From Psilocybe azurescens (lineage: Eukaryota; Basidiomycota; Agaricomycetes; Agaricales; Agrocybaceae): 64,000 nt of DNA. Position 1 is the first letter of the stretch. Each line of letters opens with the position of its first letter. A program made the translations under genes and the position numbers. Positions 1 to 10,181 of the stretch are shown in pieces. Location of the stretch: assembly GCA_023853785.1 (NCBI GenBank), contig JAJIRX010000649.1:62001-126000 (forward strand), written 5' to 3'. The notes below the pieces were generated by a model. That model was not told the origin of the DNA and searched no databases. It saw only the letters and a program-made list of their open reading frames with translations.

Positions 1-3000
1 ACGGGCTGTCGACATGTACCGCTGAATGGCCTCTTTGCTCCATCTGTCGTCAAGAACAATTGGAAAGGTAATTCTTCGTCCTGAAAATGTGATCTCATCC
101 ATATTGTCCGGGATCAAAGCAGCGGATTCGACTAAGATGCGCAAGAATGCATGTTGGCTTATAATATCTGGATCATAGTGGAACTTTCACATTTATGATG
201 TCAGCTTTACAGCCATCAATTAATATTGGACATCCTACCAGAACTGAACGTATACACGGACAAACGGACAGGACTCCAAGTACATTTTTTTCATTGACGA
301 TACCCTGAAACGCGTGGATCCTCGCTCGAATGAAGATGTCCAAGTGCATCTCTCCGAACTCCACAAGAATGGCTGAATCTCCTGCCTATTTAAAACATAA
401 ATCAGACCTCCCGCACTTACAGTGGCACTCGGGCAAGCCCATACCTGTCGAAAGGTTATTCGTAGACGACTCGGATAGTCTTCGTGACCCTTCTGCTCAT
501 GAAGGACTCCGAGGAATGCCATATCCTTGGTCTCCGTGTTCAGTAAATTGAAGTTGACAGTTGGGGATTCCTCTATGGTACGAGAAACAATGTTTTCGAT
601 TGTTTCTAACCACTGAGAATTTAAGACCAAGCGTTGAAGCGCGGCTATCCATGATATTCTTCGAAATTGTACTGTGCTCCCCGGAGCAAGTTGGCCTAGT
701 TTCCACCTACATTTTGTTAGTCGATAAAATGATTGAACATACGGTACAAGAACCCACATCTCTGCTGTCGCGACAGTACATATGCACAGGTACCCCCCCA
801 TATCAGGATCCTCATTTGTAAGAATTACGGGGGTGTCACCATTAATATTTATGGTCCCTGGTGCGTACCCGTTATCGAGGATGTTACTAGGATGCGATCC
901 CCCCTCCCCACCGCTGTCCCTTGCCCATTCAATTTTTTCAGTGGACGTAGGCGCATCAAGTCGTATACCGAGTCTGTTACTCGATGGGCTAATTCGCCAG
1001 TGAGTGGAGTAAAACCGTTGGATACCATCTGCTGTAATGAATTCATCGTCTCCATGCGGACCTGGCAGAACATATATGACCCAGTGGGAGGGATACGAAG
1101 GGGTCAAAAGTGCTGGAATGCAGGGCGCGTTCTCCTCATCGGAGGCTGATGAACAATTTTCTATAGAAATCAGGTCTCCTTTAATAAGCGAACGACCCTA
1201 AAGATATTTAACATCAGTTAAATAGGGGATTTGTGGTGTATAGCCACTAACTTGATAACCACCGAGCCCCATAGAGGTCGATTTGGATCCCAGATACGGA
1301 GGCACGTCAGGAAAACCACCTCTACTACACATATAAACTCGAAACCCTGCTGTAACGCTAGTCGGCTTTGCTTCTATATCAACAGTGGAAAACGGCGGAA
1401 CTATGATCTTCGACCACATGAGGCGTCGCTCATTGTTGACGGTAATAGTCACGTCCTTCCCAGTTACAGCCAAGACGGTCTGCACAAAACAGTAGAATGA
1501 AGCTTTGACTCCTGGGACAACAACGATCTCCAGGCCTTCGGTAGTCTTTGGGTTACCAACGAGGATATTCGCGGTTGCAAAGGCAAGGCTATCCATGGGG
1601 CCGCTTACAGGTATCCCCAACTTCAGACGTCTCCCCGGAAGGTCTTGAATTGTCGTGTCAATACCAGATGATAATACTTTAAACGCACTATCATACAGAG
1701 AAAATGAGAATAAGTCAGAATGGTAAGAAGATTAATATGCGCACCGAGGGTGTACTTTGAAGGTTTCCAGGAATCTTGTGGTTACCAATCCAGCACGAAA
1801 TTGCTCATTCTCTGCTATAGAAGCAAGGTAACCGATGTTATTAGGAGGCCCCAATATTTTTACTTCGCCCAATGCCATCAAGAAACGTGATAAAGCCTCT
1901 TCTCGCGACGCTGCAGAAACTATAACTTTGGCCAGAAGTGGGTCGAAGTGAGGTGTAATTATCATCCCAGTCTCGACCTGCATGGAGGACCTTGATTAAC
2001 GGCACGCGCGACATTACAGCAGTATATAGCTCACCCAGCTATCAATTCGCAGCCAATCATGGCCCGCAATATCTGTAGACACGTGCTGAAGGAGACCAGG
2101 AGAGGGTATATAGCCATCATATGGATTTTCGGCGTAGATGCGACCTTCAATGGAATGGGCGTAACCTTGACGTACGCCTTGCTCGTGAAGCTGATCGTAT
2201 GTGGCTTGCGCCATCTCAGGTGATGTAGACAGTAGCCCTTTATTGGGCGATAGCTCCTCAAGGCCTTGCTTAATCATAAGCTCGACGAGGTCTAAACCAG
2301 GATGTATTTGCTCCGTGACGGGGTGCTCGACCTGTGCAAAAATTGGTTAACTGTACCCGAAACTGGGAAAGCAACGACCTTGTCACCTGGATTCTTGTGT
2401 TCATTTCCAGAAAGTAGAAATTGGCTGTCTCCTCGTCAACGAGAAACTCAATAGTACCTAATGAAATTCGAAAAAGAGTGGGCATTAATCAACCGAGGTT
2501 ACTCACCCGCAGAATTATATTTAATAGCCTGCGCCAAACCCACGGCCACATCACACATTCGTTCACGGAGACCTATGATCAGATTAAATGGTTACTTCAA
2601 AGTTACTAAATGGTCAGATGAGAGACACACCTGGATGGGACACGCAGAAAGGACTTGGGCTTTCTTCGATAACTTTCTGATGTCTCCTCTGTACGCTACA
2701 TTCTCGTTCTCGTAGGTGTATGACACTGCCATGCCCATTTCCGAATATCTGTCTCATTGTAGAGGATAAGACCACCTAGTTTATTCTCCAAGAGGCATTA
2801 CTAACCTGGATTTCAATGTGACGAGCAGCTTCGTAGTATCGTTCCAAATAAATGCCATTGTTATGAAATAACGCCTAAAAACGAATGTTTCATTTTAAAG
2901 TTGGACAAGCCTACGCTGACTGACCTGCGCACGTCCTTCCGTGACTCGAAAATTCTTCACCAAGCTCTCTCCATCGTGACAGACAACCATTCCCATTCCT

Positions 3001-3524
3001 CCTCCCCCAGCGGTAGCTTTAAGCAGTACAGGAAATCCACATCGAGAGGCAGCCTCCAAAGCCTCTTGTTCCGACGCGACTAGTCCATCTGAACCAGGAA
3101 CAACCTTTACACCAGATTCTTGAGCAATCTTCCGAGCTTCATGCTTCATGCCCATCCAGCGAATGACTTCATGCCTTGGTCCCAGCCAAACCATGCCATT
3201 TTCGACGACTTGAGCTGCAAAATCCGCATTCTCGGATAAAAACCCATAGCCTGGATGAACAAGAGTTACCGAATGCGTTTTGCAGATTTCAATTATGGTC
3301 GAAATAGAGAGATAAGCCGCAGCTTCAGAAGAGGTGGTACTCGTTGACTCGGGAAGTTTGAGGGGCACAGATTCATTCGCTTGCAACACATGAGGTGAGA
3401 GTGCATCAGAGGGTGTGTATACGGCTACCGTCTGCAGTCCAATCCGCTTTGCTGTCCGTAAGATACGCACCGCAATTTCTCCTCTGTTTGCGATGAGCAG
3501 CTTGTGGTTGTCATAAATCCCCAT
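1..3524 (-). CDS. urea carboxylase-like biotin-dependent enzyme (3' end beyond window)
   Basis: Biotin-dependent carboxylase of the urea carboxylase type. The ATG is at 3524 (M-G-I-Y-D...), and at least ten short introns interrupt the gene. Domains in order: biotin carboxylase N-terminus ([14 protein letters not shown]), the ATP-grasp glycine loop ([11 protein letters not shown], about residue 170), the biotin carboxylase core ([12 protein letters not shown], split by an intron near 2400), then the carboxyltransferase KipA/AHS2 half ([34 protein letters not shown]) and the KipI/AHS1 half ([16 protein letters not shown]), still open at base 1. The biotinyl domain should lie off the left edge. 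The DUR1,2 amidase (allophanate hydrolase) domain is absent: the protein starts directly at the carboxylase. The neighbour upstream on the same strand is a LamB/YcsF gene, so the substrate may be a lactam or 5-oxoproline-like amide rather than urea (inference). The frame closes across all introns I checked. Confidence 0.93.
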
Positions 3525-3893
3525 AGTCACTGTTTGCTGGTTGGAGCCTGCAATTAAGATAAGCTTTGAAGACCCTTTTATGGGGTGGGTTCAAGTCAAC
3601 GATAAGATATTCCAAACATGGCCCCAGTGAGAGTATTTTGGAACATATGAAAGGGTGCACATTGGTTTAACATACCACCTGACGAAGGTGATGTGGGTTT
3701 GGGACAAAGAGCGTTCCGGTTTGTCCGGGTTTCTCCAGCACTGTCACGGCTCTCACAAAGCCGACCGTGGATGACGTAATTTACCCCTGAGTTTGCTTTG
3801 AGTTCTATTTCAGGCTTTCATTGGGCAATAACTACACTTGAAAGTGCATTCGCAATGCTATGATATCTACATACATGCATATACTATTTAGTC

Positions 3894-5176
3894 TCATACA
3901 TAGCTGGCAGAGCGATTATTTTCGTCTACGAGAGATTTCACAAGTTCTGCATTGCGACAGCGCCCTGATGAATTCACGGCGTCAGAATTTGGTTAAAATC
4001 GGTGTTTTCGAGGAAAAGAATTTGAGACTCAACAGGTGTATCTGAATGGCAGCATATGGTAACTTCATCGACGTTATCACCTAATGGAACGAATCCACCG
4101 CCCAGCGTCGTTATTTGCTTCTTGGTGAGAAGTGTCGAGACCTGTACATTCATATTAAAATAAGATATATTTACTAGACGGTTTTATGTTAGTTTATACC
4201 CTCTCGCGAACGACATCCAGTGGTACCGGATCGTGTTTCCTGCCAAAGTTCACATTATGATTACGAATTCGAACAACAGCAGAACACGTACTTCGTAATC
4301 AATAATTTGCCTTCTGCGCTGTAGTCCATGTCGGCAAACCATTCTTGACGAATTTCAGTGATGTGTAAGAAAGAAAGAAAAAGGAAATTAGGCATACCAG
4401 GTATAAATCTGATACCCATTTCCTCTGCAGCAATCTGATGAGCAGAACCCGCGATTCCCACAAATGACACCTGCTCATTCGGTGTGCTAAAGATCTTTGC
4501 GACCTCCACGACGGCACGAGCTAAGGGAAGCGACCTTGAGGTCTGGCCATATACAGCACCATGAGGTTTAATCTGACAAGAAATTCAGGTACATGGGACC
4601 TCTGGATATAAATGTGGCTTGCATGATTTAGAGGAAGACAATGGTGTTTCAAAAAGCCACAGAGTGCTCCCACTTGATATATGAAGCAAGATCTCAATTC
4701 ATCCTGTGAACGAAGTCGCCGCTCAATAAAAATCTTACAGAACCCTGGTCTTACTTACTGGTTCAACTGCCATCTCTCGTCTTCCAAAACCCTGTAGATC
4801 AGGGGAGTGATGGATGGGCTCCAACGACTACGCCATGTTTCTTGGCAAGTGCAACAGTGGTGTTCATGACAGAAAAATCGCTTCACTGACTTTAGCGGTC
4901 ACCTTTTCAAGGCGAAGTTATCAGACTTACGACGCATGAAACCCACAAGCAATATTGGCTAGATGGATATGGCCCATCAAACCTTCATCGTCTCCCCTAA
5001 TAGTAAATGCTCCGTTCAGCTAAATGATCACGGCAATGTCGCATTCATTATCGTACGATCTTGTACAGAGAAAAGCCCTGGCGAGAAGAGACTTAAGTCG
5101 ACTCATTGCCGAAAGTATGTTTGGAGCTCACCTCTCCCATATCACAATTTACTGTGGCCTTAAGAGGTGTAACCAT
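3894..5176 (-). CDS. LamB/YcsF family protein (5-oxoprolinase subunit A-like), frame broken twice
   Basis: LamB/YcsF (PxpA-type) proteins are the A component of ATP-dependent lactam/5-oxoproline opening in bacteria. Exon 1 (5176-5132) encodes MVTPLKATVNCDMGE, matching the family start. Exon 2 (5019-4931) carries the hallmark ANIACGFHA, and exon 3 (from 4880) carries GVVVGAHPSLP. Later exons give KPHGAVYGQ, FVGIAGSAHQIAAEEMG, EWFADMDYSAEGKLL, KHDPVPLD and VTICCHSDTP. Two breaks are visible. A G4 run on the plus strand at 4802-4805 needs one base fewer to read ...SLPDLQGFGRREM. Near 3954 one extra base is needed to read DTPGAVANAELVKSLVDEN after an intron, ending at the TGA at 3894-3896. Without the last splice the frame stops at 3974. 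The gene is co-oriented with the carboxylase, 369 bases upstream of its ATG. Family assignment is firm; function is inferred. Confidence 0.87.
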
Positions 5177-5892
5177 CTTGATGGAGAGGTGTGGCAATTG
5201 CCCATAGCCTAAGGGAAGTTCTTATCGTCATTTGGCTGTAGGAATATGACAGCCTGTGAGTTTTGATGGGCGAACTATGGCCTCATGGCTCAGGAGTGTG
5301 AGACGCAGGACGAGCATGAAATTTTAGTTGGAAGTGTGCAGCAATAATCAGTACAAGACCGAAAGTCTTGCCAAAATTCGTCGTAAAGCATATTGGTGGA
5401 AACGGCAAAAGCCGCACAAAATGCTAATGAGGTAGCTATTTCCTCTTCAGGACTATCTGAGTCGAACAAGGACCAAAATAATCAACGTTTTGTGCAGTGC
5501 GCATTCCAAAGCTTAGACGCAGTAGGCCACTAGTGTTGTTCCAAATCCGTTCTGACTGCTGTATGTTGGCGAGATTCATATCGTCCTTCATTTAAATCGC
5601 GAAATGTGTTGCTTATTCTATCTTTCTTTCAAGATCCAAGCGACATATTGGAGTATAATGTGCACCCAATCAATGATCCCAGGATTGATTGACATTCAGC
5701 TGCGACCAGAGTATTACTTGGCCTACCAGTCCCGGCCCAGCCCCAGCCCCAGTCCCGTCTGAATTTCCACTTTTAAATCGTACCGGAGGCTGGAATGAAG
5801 ATTGTATAAAAGGCGCGTCTTGAGGTCATTCCTCTTTAATTGAACGAAACCAAGTACTTCATTCGATCCTTTCTATCACTTGTATCTGAATC
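5177..5892. other. intergenic region between divergent genes
   Basis: No convincing gene. It holds the divergent promoters of the LamB/YcsF gene (minus) and the acidic protein gene (plus). A C-rich stretch of short CCAGCCC-like direct repeats lies around 5728-5755, shortly before the TATA box at 5805. Confidence 0.6.
5805..5812 (+). promoter_or_regulatory. TATA box of the acidic protein gene
   Basis: TATAAAAG lies 80 bases before the ATG at 5893. The position is right for a fungal core promoter and supports that start. Confidence 0.6.
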
Positions 5893-7642
5893 ATGCCCAA
5901 CTCCGGAAACACACAGAATAATCCTATTGAAGGAATCCTCTCCACGGATTTTCATGTCGTCTCTGACACGTCGATCAGACCAGAGCCCGTCAGCCTCTCC
6001 ACCCAAGCAAAGCGATACTTTCATCAATATTTTGGAAGCGCATTCATCTGGGTTACCATATTTCTTTCTTCCCCATTTATCTTCAGGCCATACCCGGAGC
6101 CAAAAGAAGCAACTGTCTGTCTGTTCCCTCTTCATGACGTGATCTAGTATCTTACTGTTACTTTCCCTAGTGTCGCACATCCAATCCTAAGGTCTCTAGA
6201 GCCCCGAGTCCCGAAGAAGAGCCTGATAGCAGCGCAGTTGTCGATGACGATGACGACGTCCAACTGAAGCCTGACTATGAGGGTCTTTACGGAGCCCGTG
6301 AATTGATCTCTTATCTGGGATTTAGGGTACTGGAGATCAAGGTCGACAACCCATTCCTGGAGTCCGTTCCTGTTTCCTCCGTTGTATCTGCATCGATGTG
6401 CGATGGAGAGTCAACTTGCGCGCAGGTCGGCTCAGTTATCAATCAAAGTGTAGGACCCATTGAAGAAGCTGCGCAAGCAAAATTTGGTATGAAGGACGTC
6501 TGCAACTTTGCAGACTTTGTCGAAGATTTGAATGCCAGGGGACGCGGACATAGACGGTCGTCCAAGGATCAGTCCTCCTTTGCCGCTGTCGTCGCAGATG
6601 AGGTATTGAGCATTCTAGCGTGTTTCTCTCCCAGTTCATAGATGTATGTCGATTTCTATTTCTTTCCAAACAAAAATTAGCTAACGATGTCTGTAGCGAG
6701 CTGCCAGCGTCGATGACCCTGTCGAGTTAGCTCCACTGGATGACTCCATCTATTGTACCGACAAAATTCCCATTGTCCGGCTCCCCAGATCAACTATTGT
6801 ACGATTCCGTACGATATTGCTTAAACGAAAAACTGAAATGGTTCGAAGCAAGCCGTCATTGTCGACAGAAATGTCCAGCCGACTTACACCGTGGAGAACA
6901 TCGAGGATTGCCCTGTGATCCCCGACGAGCTTTCCGTCAGCCTTTCAGTCGTCCTCGACGAATACTTTGGGTCCGAAGTCTCGAGAGAATTTGATGAATT
7001 TCTTAAGGATGTGGAAGTCCCTGGATTTGAGGACGAAAGCTCTGACGACCCGTTCCATCTCGTTAGTGTGTTTCTTGAACTTGTTTAGACATTAGATTGA
7101 TTTCCGCTTTAGTCAGCAGCGGCGTACATGGCTTACAAGAGGTCACCGTATGCTTGGGAGGAGGTTACCAGTCTTATTGAATCGCCCTCTCATAGTGCAT
7201 GGGAGTATTCCTGGAACTGCAGACCAATTGACTCGATTTACTATTCGAGAGATGGCGACTGGGATCAAGGAGAAGAAAATATCGGCGAAGGAGCTCCGCT
7301 AGCGCTAGCATCTCCCAAGGTACGCTCTAAGACGTAGCGGCTTTTCTTAACAATTGCTGATCGTCTTCTCAGCTTTCGGAAAAATTGATTGTCATTGGGT
7401 CAAAACAGATCACCTTCGCCCTCCCTGAAGGCGATTCTGATATATACGACGAACCATCTTCCAGTCCTAGTGGCTTCTTAGACCAGTTCTTCACCAGCGA
7501 AACTTTGAGAGAATTTGAGAACGACATGGATAAGTTGTTAGCGGACTTGAGTGAGGACGAGGAAGAGGTATCAGCGTAAGGTCCACTCATCTTAATCATT
7601 CAAACATTATGCTAACTTATTCTGCTCTGCAGTATGTTTTAA
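5893..7642 (+). CDS. unrecognised acidic protein with a duplicated short motif
   Basis: I do not recognise a family. The model has about six exons. It starts at ATG 5893 (MPNSGNTQNN). Exon 2 begins about 6171 (CRTSNPKV...), and later exons start near 6697, 6853, 7114 and 7374. The last coding exon is very short and ends about 7642. Splice sites such as GTACGC at 7320 and GTTAGT at 7062 look good. The end of exon 1 (about 6050-6140) is uncertain. The product is rich in Asp, Glu and Ser, with no signal peptide and no clear membrane segment. Two segments resemble each other: LDEYFGSEVSREFDEF (exon 4) and LDQFFTSETLREFEND (exon 5), each followed by an acidic stretch. This may be a repeated helical interaction motif (inference). 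It is probably lineage-specific. Confidence 0.6.
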
Positions 7643-8428
7643 TATCGGGTCGGACTCAGCCAACGAGACGTGCCACAGTGATGGAGGCCCAGTGATACTC
7701 GCAGGAAATCCACAACCTAAAGAGCTTTCAGGGCTCTTTCAACTTTGTTCGGCAGATCATTACCTGTTGAAACCCATCTCTGTTTCAACGTGGAGATAAG
7801 CGCCCTGCCGACTTGTATTGCTGGCTCCGCAAAGGAACAGCCACGTTCTACTGCGGCACCAGGCCGCGGGGCGCAGTGACAAATTGTCTCTACCATTCTG
7901 GTCTGCATACCGATAGCGATTTTCAAGTTCATTCCTTTATTGTTTTTTTTTTTTCACTTTATTTCATTTCATACTTGAATTAATTGAGCCCACGTGTGCC
8001 TATAATATTGAAGTTTACTATAATCTATTCTTTTCTGTACGCTGTTGTTTCCAATTTGACGCTCAATTTACTCACTTTGCAATTTTTTCTTCAGTTGGCG
8101 CCTAAAAATGACCGGCATCAGCCGCAGCAGCCCGACCATTCACCATCAATTTTTCTTCGCCGGCCTTCGACTGTCATTGTCAACTTATCGCCCACGGGCA
8201 CACCGTATACTAGAATGTAGACCCAATGTCACCCCATCCTGTCTTCTCGTCTTCCCTTCCACGAGCCTAGAAGTCTTTGGAAGTCGCTCTTACTCCATAT
8301 GGCAGCATATTACTGGTCATCACCCTAATAACGTAAAACATTCGCGTGGGCTCATGCTTTTGTCGGGCTACTTAAGTACCTGTTTGCTGGCGGCGCATCA
8401 GGTCTCCGTTGGATGCCCCCTTACCAGC
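7643..8428. other. intergenic region
   Basis: Contains the 3' end of the acidic protein gene, a T10 tract near 7945 and the promoter of the GH16 gene. Short reading frames on both strands show no recognisable protein features. Confidence 0.5.
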
Positions 8429-9968
8429 ATGAAGCCACACTGTATAAAACCAACGGTAATATCTTTATTTGTCTTGTCGTCTTTGTCGTACACACTTGGA
8501 GCCACCTATTTTCTGAAAGAGAATATTGTGGGGGAATCTTTTATTCGCACTTCGATTGGGAAGCAGTGGCCGATCCAAATCACGGAAGGGTGTGAGTAAT
8601 TTATCCGTAGCCTATGCCTTTCAGTCAATTCTGAAGTCGTTTTGTCAGAAATTATGTGGACCAGGATACCTCTGTTGCACAAAATTTGACCTATGCCAAC
8701 TTGGACACTTTTATTCTGAGGACTGATCACACTACCGTGCTCAGCGCCGAGGAACCTGGACGAAATTCAGTAAGAATCAGAAGCAAGAACACCTACACGA
8801 CGCATATAGCAGTGTATGCTATCTATCATAATCCGTTCACGGAAAGATACTAACAACGCCGTACAGATTCGATTTGCGCCATATGCCTCAAGGTTGCGGG
8901 TATCTACGCTTTCAATCCATATATTTTATTTTCAATTTTTAATATCGACGCTTCAGAACCTGGCCAGGAATTAAAGAAACGAAGGAATCGGATAAGCCCA
9001 AGGGGGTGAGGGGTTTCAATTGCTAATCAGAACTATGCTCATCTACGTCACTAGGGGTTAGTTGACATTGTCGAGGGTGTCAACGACCAGCCGCCGAACT
9101 CCATAACTCTTCATACAACTGAAGGTACTGACTAAAGTTTTTGATGTACTGATAACCACAGAACTGACCATTTATGGAGAAAGGGTGTACCATGCCCGCC
9201 ACGCGACGTCAGAAAGGGTCAGTTTCACCATTTTCATTTTCTATACTTCTCCCGAATGACTGAACCACTGTTGTGCAGAATAAGTGGCCAGCTTGACTGT
9301 AATACTCTCGTAAACTCCAACGCGGGCTGTGGAGTCACTAATCCAGGATCTTCTGATTATGGTCCCGAGTTTAATGTCAAGGGTGGTGGATGGTAAGGTT
9401 GATTTCCTTCTAGCAGTTTCAATAACACTAACAAAGAAATATTAGGTATGTGGTAGAGCGCGCTCCGGATCACATCAGTATCTGGTTCTGGTCGAGACAT
9501 GACCCTTCGATCCCGCATGAGCTCAAATACGGGTCTTTTGAAGTCGATTCGAAGAAATGGGTATATTTATACATTTCTTACTATTTTAACTTGACCCACC
9601 ATTAAATCTGTAGGGAGTTCCAGTGGCTTACTTCCCGAACGACACATGTAATCCGATGAGCAAGTATTTCGAGGAACATAATATCATCATCAATCTTACG
9701 CTCTGTGAGTTTTATTCCAATACTAGAAACTTGCTCTTTTTCACTGCGTATGAAAATAGGTGGAGATTGGGCAGGCACTGCATACGGGCAATCTGGATGC
9801 CCTTCAACTTGTATCGGTACGAAATTAGATTCCACTTATGAAACTCTAATACTTATGTCACCACTTTCGCGGTCGGTCTTAGATTTTGTCAATAACAATC
9901 CGGATGCCTTCGTCGACGCCTACTTTGATTTTGCTGCAATACGTGTATATCAACCAGTAGCCCATTAA
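8429..9968 (+). CDS. secreted GH16 endo-beta-1,3(4)-glucanase-like protein (Lam16A type), nucleophile missing
   Basis: Family 16 beta-glucanases of white-rot fungi cut beta-1,3/1,4-glucans in walls and callose-like polymers. The ATG at 8429 starts a signal peptide (MKPHCIKPTVISLFVLSSLS). Then follow FLKENIVGESF, FDWEAVADPNHGR, VNYVDQDTS, RNSVRIRSKNTYTTHIAVFD, HMPQGCG, the catalytic loop, CTMPATRR, GGGWYVVERAPDHISIWFW and GDWAGTAYGQSGCPSTC, ending DFVNNNPDAFVDAYFDFAAIRVYQ. Many short introns, all with good sites. Two oddities. The active-site strand reads GLVDIVEG across the intron ending at 9053, where the family has GEVDIVEG, so the nucleophile Glu is Leu while Asp and the acid/base Glu remain. 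A one-base loss at 8551-8552 breaks exon 1 between GESFIRT and FDWEA. Secretion and fold are well supported; activity is doubtful. Confidence 0.9.
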
Positions 9969-10127
9969 ACATAAACGGTCATTCATACCTACATTATTGC
10001 TTGATGTTTTTCAGTACAGTCGACTGAGGCTGTTTTCGCACAAAAATAGCACGTCACAGAAGACTCATAGACCAAGTATAGATGTCTTGAGGCATGCCTT
10101 GTGGCGAATACAACGTGCTATGGATCA

Positions 10128-10135
10128 TATAAAGG
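10128..10135 (+). promoter_or_regulatory. TATA box of the kinase gene
   Basis: TATAAAGG lies 47 bases before the ATG at 10182. It is the main reason for choosing that start. Confidence 0.45.
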
Positions 10136-10181
10136 ATACAGTGCGGTCGATCCGTTTAACCATCCTTTTCTCTCAGCAGTG

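Noticed and set aside
7717..7932. 71-codon minus-strand frame with ATG
   Set aside because: Lies in the 3' region of the acidic protein gene and shows no protein features.
8436..8446. GTATAAAA as a TATA box for GH16
   Set aside because: It lies inside the signal-peptide codons downstream of the ATG.
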